Assembly (NCBI GenBank): GCA_016789785.1
Contig: JAEUQE010000129.1
Location: forward strand, 1 to 23,866
Source: Bryobacterales bacterium
GTDB taxonomy: Bacteria; Acidobacteriota; Terriglobia; Bryobacterales; Bryobacteraceae
DNA: 23,866 nt
Direction of reading: 5' to 3'
The position numbers were made by a program, and so were the translations under genes. Shown one piece after another: positions 1 through 7,067 of the stretch. Under the pieces are notes generated by a model. That model ran no database searches, had not been told where the DNA came from, and was given only the letters and a program-made list of their open reading frames with translations. How positions within the stretch are numbered: the stretch's first letter is position 1; each line of letters begins with the position of its first letter.

Positions 1-249
1 CTGGCCATCCGTTGCCGGCTCCATCGTCCATACCACCCCGTCCTTCGGTCTCCCAACCACCTCGTGCGAAGTTCCTGAAGGCCCTGGCAACCGGATCCCC
101 AAACACCGGCCCGTTCTGGTAGACTGGGAAGGTTGCGCTTGTTGGGATCGGCGCGCCCATGCGTCCCCGCCTCCTGACTTCCCTCCGGAGCCAGGTCCGG
201 CGTCCCGTTCAAGCGAGTAGTTGCTCCGCAGGCAGCAAACCTCCGGCAA
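1..249. other. Leading region without a supported gene
   Basis: No complete gene is supported here. One minus-strand frame is open from about position 125 to the left edge and reads ...EVVGRPKDGVVWTMEPATDG, which looks protein-like, but it has no clear ATG start or ribosome-binding site. A plus-strand frame is also open to about 221. Either could be the edge of a neighbouring gene; neither can be assigned. Confidence 0.4.
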
Positions 250-278
250 TTGACACTCCTGGATCGCGCAGGCGCAAT
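250..278 (+). promoter_or_regulatory. Possible sigma-70 promoter for the ctc operon
   Basis: A perfect -35 hexamer TTGACA lies at 250-255. A 17-base spacer leads to CGCAAT at 273-278, which matches the -10 consensus only in its last three bases. It sits about 70 bases before the ctc start codon, upstream of the whole ribosomal block. The -35 box is convincing and the -10 is weak, so this is tentative. Confidence 0.3.
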
Positions 279-349
279 CATGTTTGGACGTACGCACACC
301 GCCCGGTCCGTTGCTGGTGCCCGGCAGGTTGGAAGGAGTCAATCGGACT

Positions 350-1036
350 ATGCGCAAAGACATTACTGTTACCGCCGAGCCCCGCGACACGCGCGGCAAG
401 AACGAAGCCCGCCGCCTCCGTGTCCGCGGCTTGAGCCCGGCCGTGGTCTATGGCGCGGAGAAGAACCCCGTGGCCGTTGCCGTCAGCCCGAAGGAGATCA
501 ACAAGATCCTCCACAGCGCCTCGGGTCACAACACCATCTTCAACCTCGACATCCAGGGCATGGAGAACACCCCGGTGATGGTCGTTGACACGCAGCAGGA
601 CCCCGTCACCGACGCGCTGTTGCATGCCGATCTGCTGCGCATCGATCTCAACAAGCGCATCGCCGTGAAGATCGCCGTCCACCTCCAGGGTGAGCCGAAG
701 GGCGTCAAGACCCAGTCCGGCACGCTGGAAGTGGTCAACCGCGAGATCGAGGTTGAGTGCCTCCCCGACGAGATTCCGGACGCGTTCAATATCAACATTG
801 TCGAGATGATGGTGGGCAGCTACCTGCGCTTCAGCGACGTGCCGCTGACGGGTTCGATGAAGCTCGTTTCCAGTCCCAACCTCGTGCTCGCTCACGTGGT
901 GGGTCCGAAGACGGAAGCCGCCACCACCGAAGAGGGTGCTGCTCCGGCCGAGCCCGAAGTGATCAAGAAGGGCAAGAAGGAAGAAGCAGGCGCCGACGCC
1001 AAGGCCGATGCCAAGGGCGGCGCGAAGAAGAAGTAG
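350..1036 (+). CDS. rplY: 50S ribosomal protein bL25 (CTC/TL5-type, long form)
   Basis: Large-subunit protein that binds 5S rRNA. The ATG at 350 was chosen because GGAAGGAG at 331-338 is a good ribosome-binding site, and because the protein then begins MRKDITVTAEPRDTRGKNEARR, the usual N-terminus of the family; an upstream in-frame ATG at 284 has no such site. At 228 residues it is the long CTC-type form: an N-terminal 5S-binding beta-barrel of about 95 residues followed by the C-terminal CTC domain. The last 30 or so residues form an Ala/Lys/Glu-rich tail (KKGKKEEAGADAKADAK). It is first gene of the run ctc-pth-rpsF-rpsR-rplI, with pth starting 16 bases after its stop. Usually named rplY or ctc. 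Identification is firm. Confidence 0.95.
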   Translation: MRKDITVTAEPRDTRGKNEARRLRVRGLSPAVVYGAEKNPVAVAVSPKEINKILHSASGHNTIFNLDIQGMENTPVMVVDTQQDPVTDALLHADLLRIDLNKRIAVKIAVHLQGEPKGVKTQSGTLEVVNREIEVECLPDEIPDAFNINIVEMMVGSYLRFSDVPLTGSMKLVSSPNLVLAHVVGPKTEAATTEEGAAPAEPEVIKKGKKEEAGADAKADAKGGAKKK

Positions 1037-1052
1037 TTGTTAGGTACGGCGC

Positions 1053-1661
1053 GTGTCCACTCATGAGGTCGCCTGGCTCATTGTCGGTCTCGGGAATCCA
1101 GGCCCCGAATATGAGCACTCGCCGCACAATATGGGTTTTTTGGTGGTGGACCGGCTCGCGGAACGGAATTCCATCCGCGTCACCCGGCCGGATTCCCAGG
1201 CTCTTACAGGCGTGGGAACGGTGGCGGGTCAACCGGTCCTCCTCGCCAAGCCGCAGACTTACATGAATCTAAGTGGCGGTCCGGTGAGGCTGCTGATGGC
1301 GAAATATGAGATCGCGATCAGCCGTACGTTGGTGGTTTACGATGAACTGGATCTGCCTTGGGCGTCCATGCGCATCCGGCCGAAAGGTTCGGCGGCGGGA
1401 CACAATGGCGTCAAGTCGCTGATCTCCAGTTTGGGCTCGATGGAGTTTCCCAGGGTGCGCGTCGGCGTGCATCCGGGGCACAAACTGTCGAGCGGTAAGG
1501 ATTTCCTACTGGCGTCCATGAAAAAGACCCAGCGGGAGGAGTTGGGCCGGTTGCTGGACGAAGTAAGTCAGGCGGTCGAGTCCATCATTGCTGACGGCGT
1601 CGAGAAGGCCATGGCGAAATACAATCGTCGCGCCGAAGGCTTAAAAGAAGAGGAAGCATGA
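1053..1661 (+). CDS. pth: Peptidyl-tRNA hydrolase
   Basis: Cleaves the ester bond of peptidyl-tRNAs that drop off ribosomes, recycling tRNA in the cytoplasm. The 202-residue length fits the family. Visible catalytic and substrate-binding residues, aligned with the E. coli enzyme, are N15 (GLGNPG), H25 (PHNMGF, the catalytic His), N72 (TYMNLSG), D97 (YDELDLP) and N118 (GHNG). The start is a GTG at 1053, just ahead of the conserved [12 protein letters not shown] segment; no other start fits. The usual glycine-rich stretch before GHNG reads KGSAAGHNG, a minor variation. Its TGA stop overlaps the ATG of rpsF, so the two are likely translationally coupled. The pairing with ctc is common in bacteria. 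Confidence 0.95.
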   Translation: MSTHEVAWLIVGLGNPGPEYEHSPHNMGFLVVDRLAERNSIRVTRPDSQALTGVGTVAGQPVLLAKPQTYMNLSGGPVRLLMAKYEIAISRTLVVYDELDLPWASMRIRPKGSAAGHNGVKSLISSLGSMEFPRVRVGVHPGHKLSSGKDFLLASMKKTQREELGRLLDEVSQAVESIIADGVEKAMAKYNRRAEGLKEEEA

Positions 1662-2170
1662 GAGTCTACGAAGAGATGTTCGTTCTCAAGCCGGACGTCA
1701 CGGAAGAGGATATGGAAGCCGTGATCGAACTGGTCCGGTCCACTATTACTGCAAGCGGCGGTACGGTCGACAAGGTTGATAAGTGGGGCAAGCGGCGTCT
1801 CGCTTACAAAGTGCGCAAGTACAGCGAGGGCATTTACATACTGTTTGTGTTTTCCGCCAAGGCGGAAACGGTGAAGGAAGTGGAACGCCGTCTTCGCGTG
1901 AGCGATCCGGTGATCAAGTTCCTCACCGTGCGCATTGACGAGAAGCTGAAGTGGCTTGAAAAGCGCAAGAAGATTCGCGAGAAGCGTGCGGCCCGTAAGC
2001 CGGTGATCGCGCCTGCCGCAGCCAACCCAACACCCGCGGCTCCTCTTCCCGGAGCGCCTCCCGCTCCGGCACCCGGTGCGCCGGTTCCGGCAGCGCCCGC
2101 GACCCCGGCCCCTGCAACCGTCGCTCCCGAAGCCCCTGCCGAAAGCGCTCCCGAAGCGCCGGCGCAATAA
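1658..2170 (+). CDS. rpsF: 30S ribosomal protein bS6 with Ala/Pro-rich tail
   Basis: Small-subunit protein that pairs with bS18 on the 30S platform. The conserved core covers about residues 1-95, beginning [17 protein letters not shown] and including the typical [16 protein letters not shown] segment. A basic stretch follows ([13 protein letters not shown]). From about residue 108 to 170 the protein is an Ala/Pro repeat-like tail (for example [19 protein letters not shown]), making it clearly longer than the usual 95-130 residues. The tail is probably disordered. The start overlaps the pth stop by 4 bases. rpsR follows after 24 bases; ssb, often found between rpsF and rpsR in other phyla, is absent. 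Confidence 0.95.
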   Translation: MRVYEEMFVLKPDVTEEDMEAVIELVRSTITASGGTVDKVDKWGKRRLAYKVRKYSEGIYILFVFSAKAETVKEVERRLRVSDPVIKFLTVRIDEKLKWLEKRKKIREKRAARKPVIAPAAANPTPAAPLPGAPPAPAPGAPVPAAPATPAPATVAPEAPAESAPEAPAQ

Positions 2171-2194
2171 CAGGATAGGAAGGAGATACCAAAC

Positions 2195-2512
2195 ATGGCT
2201 GAATCCAGAGGTGGACGCCCTATCAGTTCTTCGCAACGGCCAACGGGTGGCGACAAGGCTTTCGCCGCCGGCGGCAAGAAACAGTATTTTCGCCGCAAGC
2301 GTGTGGACCGTTTGTGTCTCGACAAGATTGACGACATCGATTACAAAGACATTCGCCTGCTTTCCAGCTTCATTACGGAGCGCGGCAAGATCGTTCCCCG
2401 CCGCATTTCCGGACTGGGCGCGCGTCACCAGCGCCAGATCAGCGAAGCCATCAAGCGTGCGCGCGCCATTGCGCTGTTGCCCTACGCCGGCAACAAAGTG
2501 AAGGAGGACTAA
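2195..2512 (+). CDS. rpsR: 30S ribosomal protein bS18
   Basis: Small-subunit protein that forms a heterodimer with bS6. At 105 residues it is somewhat longer than the usual 75-90 because of a low-complexity N-terminal extension of about 30 residues. The conserved part carries [14 protein letters not shown], the segment [19 protein letters not shown], and the rRNA-binding [23 protein letters not shown]. The ATG at 2195 is preceded by AGGAAGGAG about 8 bases upstream. The gene lies 24 bases after rpsF and 3 bases before rplI, whose ribosome-binding site is inside the last rpsR codons. Confidence 0.97.
   Translation: MAESRGGRPISSSQRPTGGDKAFAAGGKKQYFRRKRVDRLCLDKIDDIDYKDIRLLSSFITERGKIVPRRISGLGARHQRQISEAIKRARAIALLPYAGNKVKED
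2501..2507 (+). promoter_or_regulatory. Strong ribosome-binding site for rplI inside rpsR
   Basis: AAGGAGG is a near-perfect Shine-Dalgarno sequence, 8 bases before the rplI ATG at 2516. It lies within the final Lys-Glu-Asp codons of rpsR, so translation of the two is physically coupled. Confidence 0.8.
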
Positions 2513-2515
2513 CTC

Positions 2516-2962
2516 ATGGAAGTCATTCTCCGCGAAGATATCGAAAAGCTCGGAACCCGCGGGCAGGTTGTGAAGGTGGCCCCGGGCTACGCGCGCAACT
2601 TCCTGTTGCCGCGCAAACTGGCCGTGCTCGCCACCGCCTCCAATAAGAAGATCGTCGACCAGGAGCGCGACGCTCACCTCCGCAAGGAAGCCAAACTCGC
2701 CGGGGAGGCCTCCGATCTGGCCAAACTGGTGGCGGCGGTGTCGCTTACGATCCGGCAGAAGGCCGGCGAACAGGATCAGTTGTTTGGTGCGGTGACGGCG
2801 CAGGATATCGCCGATGCCCTCGCGCAACAGGGCTTCACCATCGACCGTAAGAAGATCCAGCTCGAACACCCCATCAAGCAACTCGGCGAGTATAAGGTGC
2901 CGGTAAAGCTGCACCGCGAAGTGACCGCCGAGGTCGCCGTGACGGTCGCGCGCGAGGAGTAG
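2516..2962 (+). CDS. rplI: 50S ribosomal protein bL9
   Basis: Large-subunit protein near the L1 stalk that helps keep the reading frame. Its 148 residues match the normal size. The N-terminal 23S-binding domain carries the family signature (EKLGTRGQVVKVAPGYARNF, about residues 11-30). A charged connecting helix follows at about residues 40-75, then the C-terminal domain including the GAVTAQDIADAL segment. The start is fixed by the AAGGAGG site at 2501. It is the last ribosomal gene of the block; the dehydrogenase gene follows after only 6 bases. Confidence 0.97.
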   Translation: MEVILREDIEKLGTRGQVVKVAPGYARNFLLPRKLAVLATASNKKIVDQERDAHLRKEAKLAGEASDLAKLVAAVSLTIRQKAGEQDQLFGAVTAQDIADALAQQGFTIDRKKIQLEHPIKQLGEYKVPVKLHREVTAEVAVTVAREE

Positions 2963-2968
2963 CTCGCC

Positions 2969-3712
2969 ATGGGCTACTTCGACCTTACAGGCCAAGTGGC
3001 AGTGGTTACCGGCGCAGCCGCCGGCATTGGCGAAACGATCGCCCGGCGGCTGGCTGCTTCCGGTGCAAGTGTGGGCATTGCTGATATTGATTCCGCGGGA
3101 GCGAAGGCTGTCGCGGAATCGATTCCGAATGCATTCCCGGTTTCGATTGACATTACCAACCCGGATTCCGTCTCTCAAGCTGTGGCCGGTGTCGCGGCCG
3201 GCAAGGGGCGGGTCGACATCTGGGTGAACAACGCGGGAATCGGCGGAAAGGCGGCTCCCATCTGGGAGCAGTCGGACGACGATTGGACCCGCATTCTCGC
3301 CATTAACCTCTCCGGCGTCTTTTACTGTTGCCGTGCTGTAATTCCCGTGATGCGCCAGCACCAGTATGGACGAATCGTGAATATCGCCTCGATTGCCGGC
3401 AAGGAAGGCAACCCGAACATGTCGGGCTATTCCGCAACCAAGGCCGGTGTGATTGGACTTACGAAGTCCGTTGCAAAAGAAGTGGCCAAGGAAGGCATCT
3501 GCGTGAATGCCGTGGCGCCGGCGGTGGTCCGCACCAAGATCCTCGACCAGCTTACCCCGGAGCAGGTTGCCTACATGACCGCGCGCATCCCCATGGGCCG
3601 TACCGGGACCACCGAGGAAATCGCCGCCGTGGTCCATTTCCTATCCAGCCGCGACTGTTCGTTCGTCACCGGCCAGTGTTACGACGCCAGCGGCGGACGT
3701 GCCACTTACTAA
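2969..3712 (+). CDS. Short-chain dehydrogenase/reductase (FabG-like)
   Basis: A 247-residue classical SDR oxidoreductase acting in the cytoplasm. The cofactor motif TGAAAGIG is at residues 14-21 and NNAG at 87-90. The catalytic set is N113, S141 and Y154-x3-K158 (YSATK). An acidic residue after the second strand (D39, in IADID) points to NAD(H) rather than NADP(H); this is inference. The substrate cannot be read from sequence: 3-oxoacyl-ACP reductase and various secondary-alcohol dehydrogenases share this architecture. The ATG at 2969 has GAGGAG at 2955-2960, overlapping the rplI stop, so it belongs to the ribosomal transcript. That is an unusual position for an SDR. Confidence 0.92.
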   Translation: MGYFDLTGQVAVVTGAAAGIGETIARRLAASGASVGIADIDSAGAKAVAESIPNAFPVSIDITNPDSVSQAVAGVAAGKGRVDIWVNNAGIGGKAAPIWEQSDDDWTRILAINLSGVFYCCRAVIPVMRQHQYGRIVNIASIAGKEGNPNMSGYSATKAGVIGLTKSVAKEVAKEGICVNAVAPAVVRTKILDQLTPEQVAYMTARIPMGRTGTTEEIAAVVHFLSSRDCSFVTGQCYDASGGRATY

Positions 3713-3741
3713 CTCACCTCGCTTCGAAAAGAGAAATTGCC

Positions 3742-5163
3742 ATGGTCATCACCGCCGCCAAATACCGCGACACGTCCGTTTACGATCTGCTGGTGGAAGC
3801 CTCGCAGGGCCGGGTCGGGATCGACCAGCGGCTGCTCCGCGCCATTACGGACCGGGGTGAGGAAGCGGTGGAGGATATCGTCCGCTTCGGCCTGGGCAAC
3901 CGGGGCTCCGACCGCATCCACCTGGATGAGGATCTGATCGCGATCGTGCAGTACATTGGATCGCCCAAGGCCCTTCCGTTCCTGATTGAGTATCTTCGCC
4001 ACGAACCTCTTGATCCGACCGAAGATCTGGTGCATGCCTTCCAGCGCATTGGCGATGCCGCGGTCGGCCCGCTGCTTGACCTGTACCGCGAACTTGGCCT
4101 CGAAGACGGCGGCGACGTGGCGTTCATCCTAGCCACCCTCCGCAACCGCGACCCGCGCATTCTCCAACTCATCATCGACCGGGTTCCGCACGACGCCGGA
4201 GACGCCGCGTTTCTCATGAACGTTTTTGGCGACCCAGCCGCGAAACCCGCCCTCCAGGAGTTGATCGAACGCGCCGCCAGCGATCCGGCGCTGGCCCGCA
4301 GTCTCGGCAATGAAGCCGCGGAAGCGCTCACATCGCTTGATGAGGAAGTGGTGGAGGACTCCGCCGAGCCCGTAAATATCTTCGATGTTTATCCGGAATA
4401 TATCGAGCCGGTCTTCGATGTCCTGTCATTGGACGAGAGAATCGAGTTTCTGAAATCGGATTCCGCCGAATTGCGCGCCGATTGTGCCACCAGTTTCATC
4501 GACCGGGAAGTGCCGGTGGAAGTGGCGCCCCTTCTGATCCGCATGGCCGAGAGCGATCCCAACGTCGGCGTCCGTGCGGTTGCCTGTGCCGCGCTCGCCG
4601 CCCAGGCCGACGACGAGAAGGTTTTCGCACTGTTGCGCGGAAAGATCATGGACAAATCCGTACCCGCTCCTGAGCGATGCGGTGCGCTCATCGGAATCTC
4701 GTCACGGCTAAAGGATGCGCCCGAACTCAAGGCCTACCTGGATGAGTTCTACGCCAATCCCGGGACCAAGGCGCGCGCCGTTGAGGCAATGTGGCGGAGT
4801 ATGGACCGGTCATACGCGCCCATCTACCGCCAGCACCTGAGCGACGCCGATATCGACGTCCGCCGCCAGGCGATCAAGGGCGTTGGTTTTGCGGAAGTGT
4901 CGAGTGAGGCTCCACAACTCATCGAGTTGTTCATGGACGAGGAGTTCCGCCTGGATGCGCTCTTCAGCTATGCGCTATGTGTGCCCGTGAAGAAGCTGGA
5001 ACGGGGCAACATGCCGGCGCTCTTGCGGCGGATTGAGGAGATTGCTGGTGGTTTGTCCGAGCATGAGGGCGAGGTGGTGGAGACCGCTCTGGACACGCGG
5101 CTGATGCTGCATGGCCTGGAACCGGTCTTCCTGCCAGTCGACGACGAGGATGACGAAGAGTAG
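3742..5163 (+). CDS. HEAT-repeat protein
   Basis: A 473-residue, largely helical cytoplasmic protein with no signal peptide or membrane segment. Repeated helix pairs of HEAT type are visible throughout, for example IVQYIGSPKALPFLIEYL, AFQRIGDAAVGPLLDLY, MAESDPNVGVRAVACAALA and LSDADIDVRRQAIKGVG. The C-terminus is strongly acidic (DDEDDEE). Such arrays act as protein-binding scaffolds; no partner can be named. A longer frame is open back to 3328, but that part overlaps the SDR gene; the ATG at 3742 follows a modest purine-rich site (AAAAGAGAAA) and lies 29 bases after the SDR stop. It appears to be the last gene of the ribosomal transcript. Confidence 0.85.
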   Translation: MVITAAKYRDTSVYDLLVEASQGRVGIDQRLLRAITDRGEEAVEDIVRFGLGNRGSDRIHLDEDLIAIVQYIGSPKALPFLIEYLRHEPLDPTEDLVHAFQRIGDAAVGPLLDLYRELGLEDGGDVAFILATLRNRDPRILQLIIDRVPHDAGDAAFLMNVFGDPAAKPALQELIERAASDPALARSLGNEAAEALTSLDEEVVEDSAEPVNIFDVYPEYIEPVFDVLSLDERIEFLKSDSAELRADCATSFIDREVPVEVAPLLIRMAESDPNVGVRAVACAALAAQADDEKVFALLRGKIMDKSVPAPERCGALIGISSRLKDAPELKAYLDEFYANPGTKARAVEAMWRSMDRSYAPIYRQHLSDADIDVRRQAIKGVGFAEVSSEAPQLIELFMDEEFRLDALFSYALCVPVKKLERGNMPALLRRIEEIAGGLSEHEGEVVETALDTRLMLHGLEPVFLPVDDEDDEE

Positions 5164-5187
5164 CGCGGGTCGCGCATCGTAATTTTT
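5163..5187 (+). terminator. Possible terminator after the HEAT-repeat gene
   Basis: A short hairpin (GCGCG at 5163-5167, loop GGT, CGCGC at 5171-5175) starts in the stop codon and is followed by ATCGTAA and five T residues at 5183-5187. The stem is short and the T run is 7 bases away from it, so it is a weak intrinsic terminator at best. Confidence 0.35.
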
Positions 5188-5331
5188 GCCCGTACGGATT
5201 CGGTACGAAGGTAAGCCTCGGCACAAATTACCTAGTTCCAAATTGGTACTTCCCCGGAGTTGAGTACTAAGAATCAAGCACTTGCGGTTTGGCAGCCGGG
5301 TTGCTCTAACACGGGCGTATGAACAAAGGGA

Positions 5332-5450
5332 AGGCTCAAGGAACGCAAGGTTGTTCCTCCTCTGCAAACCCGCTTTCGTAACGCCCAACCTCTCAACCCG
5401 CCGGTTTCACCATCTGATTCTGCCCTGTCCAACCAAGTTCCCTTGAGCCT
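5332..5450. repeat. Long-range inverted repeat, possible structured RNA
   Basis: The left arm AGGCTCAAGGAAC (5332-5344) is complementary, with one bulged base, to the right arm GTTCCCTTGAGCCT (5437-5450). Just inside, GGTTG at 5349-5353 region and CAACC near 5430 can extend the pairing. The enclosed 92 bases contain a further AACC/GGTT hairpin. Such nesting would suit a structured transcript, but no known RNA family was recognised and the transcribed strand is unknown. Confidence 0.35.
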
Positions 5451-5451
5451 A

Positions 5452-5479
5452 AAACCTTCCCCCCGTTCCGGGAAGGTTT
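5452..5479. repeat. Perfect 10-bp inverted repeat (terminator-like hairpin)
   Basis: AAACCTTCCC (5452-5461) and GGGAAGGTTT (5470-5479) form a perfect 10-bp stem with an 8-base loop. Read on the minus strand the stem ends in TTTT, so it could terminate transcription coming from the nucleotidyltransferase gene about 280 bases upstream. On the plus strand there is no T run. Confidence 0.45.
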
Positions 5480-5762
5480 GATCTGCCAGGGGCGCCAAGT
5501 TTCCGTCGGCAACGTGTTGATTTCCCGTCGTTGGCGGCAAGGATTCGGCGATTGGCCGCGAATGCGGATCGGGATGCCATAAGAAGAAAAGGATCCAGAT
5601 GCGCCGGAGGATCCGGGCGTACTTCCGGCTTGCCGTACCAACATTCGGTTCGGGGCTCGGAGTGTTGGCTTCGCGGGCATTCTCCATCGCGGAGGAATCG
5701 GCTGTGGGCTTTCCGCAATAGAAATGTAGCAGTCACATTCCTGACCAAGCCGGCAGATCAAC

Positions 5763-6341
5763 TCAGGCTTTTCTGTCGGGCTGATGCAGTGCATCCCAGA
5801 GCTTGTGGTATTCGTCGCTGACCTTCGGATCGATCCCGAAATCTCTCGGCAGGCGATTGATCTTCACCAGTTGGACAACATCGGCATAATCCTGGCTGCG
5901 ATCAATGCCCCGCCCAATGTAGGTCGACAGCTTAGCGGCAATCAGAGTCTCCAAGGGCAGTATTTGAGGCTTGTCTGAAACTTGTGTTGGGACGGGCAGT
6001 GCCAAGGGGCTGGGATAAAATCGTTTTCCGCCGGGCAGAAGGTCGACTTCTACTTTTGTCTCACGGTCTGTGACAGTCATTCGGGAGCCTTGGTTCTGCT
6101 TGAACCCGTTGATCGAGAGCTTCTCAATCGCAGACTCCACGTCCGGCACGATGATGTCCACGTCCACCGTAAACCTTGGGTAGCCGCGTTCTTGCACCGC
6201 GAAACCACTGCAGACATAGTGAGGGATGCTGAACAACTTCAAGACTTTGAGCGCCTTGAGAAGTGTCTTTTCGATTTTCGTGGAACCACTGGATTCTCTC
6301 AAGAATGCCGCCTGTTGCCGGAACTGGGCAGAAGTCTTCAT
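5763..6341 (-). CDS. Nucleotidyltransferase (AbiEii/MNT-like superfamily)
   Basis: A 192-residue protein of the polymerase-beta-like nucleotidyltransferase superfamily. The active site looks complete: SGFAVQERG at 45-53 (the glycine-rich motif), the Asp pair D60 and D62 in TVDVDIIVP, the third Asp D100 in KVEVDLL, and a downstream Lys137 (IAAKL) plus DYADV at 151-155. Members often act as toxins or modify RNA or protein in toxin-antitoxin or abortive-infection loci; the actual substrate is unknown. The ATG at 6341 was preferred to an upstream ATG at 6506 because the extra residues overlap the decayed DUF5615 gene in another frame. Only one base separates it from that remnant's stop, so it was probably third in a DUF433-DUF5615-nucleotidyltransferase operon. 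Base composition is visibly less GC-rich than the ribosomal block, which suggests acquisition. Confidence 0.8.
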   Translation of the reverse strand: MKTSAQFRQQAAFLRESSGSTKIEKTLLKALKVLKLFSIPHYVCSGFAVQERGYPRFTVDVDIIVPDVESAIEKLSINGFKQNQGSRMTVTDRETKVEVDLLPGGKRFYPSPLALPVPTQVSDKPQILPLETLIAAKLSTYIGRGIDRSQDYADVVQLVKINRLPRDFGIDPKVSDEYHKLWDALHQPDRKA

Positions 6342-6342
6342 G

Positions 6343-6586
6343 TTATCTAAGCCGGATGTTTGCGCGCTGGGGACAGTGTCTTCCTCGGCGTTCCTGCCGC
6401 GTTCGGCGCCTTGCTGAATGAACCAGCATGCTTCCGATAGGGGAAGGAATGTGGGCCTGACCACCATCGCGGGCATCCGGTTGCCGGATTTCGTCGCGCA
6501 GCACAACTCCTGTTTGCACGCTGCTGATTATACTTATCAGACGCACCAGCTTCAAGCGATATGTTCTGGTCGAAGAGGAGCTTCAC
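6343..6586 (-). pseudogene. DUF5615 PIN-like toxin remnant, frameshifted and shortened
   Basis: The first codons, from a GTG at 6586, read MKLLFDQNIS, the hallmark start of DUF5615 (Mut7-C/PIN-like) toxins. The family continuation KLVRLIS is present only in the +1 frame, so one extra base lies around the TCGCTTGAAG near 6555-6560. Beyond that the shifted frame runs to a TAA at 6343-6345, but the sequence no longer resembles the family (a possible trace DEIRQ..ARDG aside), and about 80 codons is short for a toxin of 110-120. The start overlaps the TGA of the DUF433 gene in the usual antitoxin-toxin order. It is very likely non-functional. Confidence 0.75.
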
Positions 6587-6762
6587 GCAGGAACGCCGGC
6601 AAGCCGCCGCTCACGGTCCGCAGCGAAGGCAAGGCAAGCGCCGATGTCCTCCTGGGTGAGGTCCGGAAGGTCGCGCAGGATCTCCTCTTCAGTCATCCCC
6701 GACGCCAGATAGTCGAGCACATCGTAGACGGTGATGCGGGTAACAATCTTGCCGTAGTCCAT
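6583..6762 (-). CDS. DUF433 antitoxin-like protein
   Basis: A 59-residue protein with the DUF433 core TVYDVLDYLASGMTEEEIL, then DLPDLTQEDIGACLAFAADRER, a small winged-helix DNA-binding fold that normally serves as antitoxin and autorepressor for a DUF5615 toxin. The ATG at 6762 was chosen because AAGGTGG sits 6 bases upstream; an ATG two codons earlier would leave no spacing. The stop overlaps the start of the DUF5615 remnant by 4 bases. The reading frame itself is intact although the partner is broken, so it is a solitary antitoxin that may still act as a regulator or protect against related toxins. Confidence 0.85.
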   Translation of the reverse strand: MDYGKIVTRITVYDVLDYLASGMTEEEILRDLPDLTQEDIGACLAFAADRERRLAGVPA

Positions 6763-6768
6763 GTGCAT

Positions 6769-6949
6769 CCACCTTGGTCCAGTCTATCAATCTCAATGGC
6801 TGCTCGCCGCCGCTTCGCCGGAACTTCTTGAAGCCGCGGCACTGGGGGGCGAGGACCTGCAATCCGGTGATTCTTTTGGATGCGGGTGTTGAGCGGCGCG
6901 GCGCCTTGGCATCCATCGATCGTGAAGCTCCGGGCCTGAGACCGCGAAT
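6769..6949. other. Short intergenic stretch, nothing recognised
   Basis: Between the DUF433 gene and the clpP-derived repeat. A minus-strand frame of about 98 codons crosses it and continues out of frame into DUF433; it lacks any family resemblance. The promoter of the DUF433 operon should lie in this stretch, but no clear -35/-10 pair was found. Confidence 0.4.
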
Positions 6950-6983
6950 GGCCGGGCGCGCGGATGCAAGCAACCGCCCGGCC
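6950..6983 (-). terminator. Duplicated clpP-type hairpin downstream of the GH16/BACON gene
   Basis: GGCCGGGCG (6950-6958) and CGCCCGGCC (6975-6983) form a perfect 9-bp GC-rich stem with a 16-base loop. It lies 85 bases beyond the stop of the secreted GH16/BACON gene and is the copy of the hairpin behind clpP. There is no T run, so it may act as a 3'-end stabiliser or a factor-dependent stop rather than a classical intrinsic terminator. Confidence 0.5.
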
Positions 6984-7043
6984 AAATTCGGAAGGGACTA
7001 TGTGCGTGCCTGGCCGCGCGACGTGATGATCCGGTCGATCATG
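6951..7043 (-). pseudogene. Detached copy of the clpP 3' end
   Basis: This 93-bp block matches 9880-9972 at 84 of 93 positions without a gap. Read on the minus strand it encodes MIDRIITSRGQART followed by TAG, against [14 protein letters not shown] in the real ClpP; the remaining 47 bases correspond to the sequence after the clpP stop, including the hairpin. No further clpP sequence is visible upstream; the GH16/BACON stop codon lies 24 bases away. It is a direct repeat, in the same orientation as the parent. Confidence 0.85.
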
Positions 7044-7067
7044 CGCAGTCGCCGTCTCCCTTGCCGC

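Larger units (their letters stand above)
5164..5762. other. Gene-free stretch with inverted repeats
   Basis: About 600 bases between the convergent HEAT-repeat and nucleotidyltransferase genes. Several minus-strand frames are open here, up to 137 codons, but they overlap each other, lack ribosome-binding sites and read as low-quality translations, so none is called. What stands out is secondary structure at 5332-5479, listed separately, and a small CGTAC/GTACG hairpin at 5191-5207. Confidence 0.55.

Noticed and set aside
1568..3637. A 689-codon open frame on the minus strand across the ribosomal genes
   Set aside because: It is antisense to five well-supported genes; its His/Arg/Gly-rich translation is the typical shadow of GC-rich coding sequence and matches no family.
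3328..3741. Extended N-terminus of the HEAT-repeat protein
   Set aside because: The added 138 codons overlap the SDR gene in another frame and show no HEAT pattern; the ATG at 3742 has its own upstream site.
5274..5794. Several overlapping minus-strand frames of 99-137 codons
   Set aside because: They overlap each other, lack ribosome-binding sites and have no domain resemblance; more likely chance openness in a non-coding stretch.
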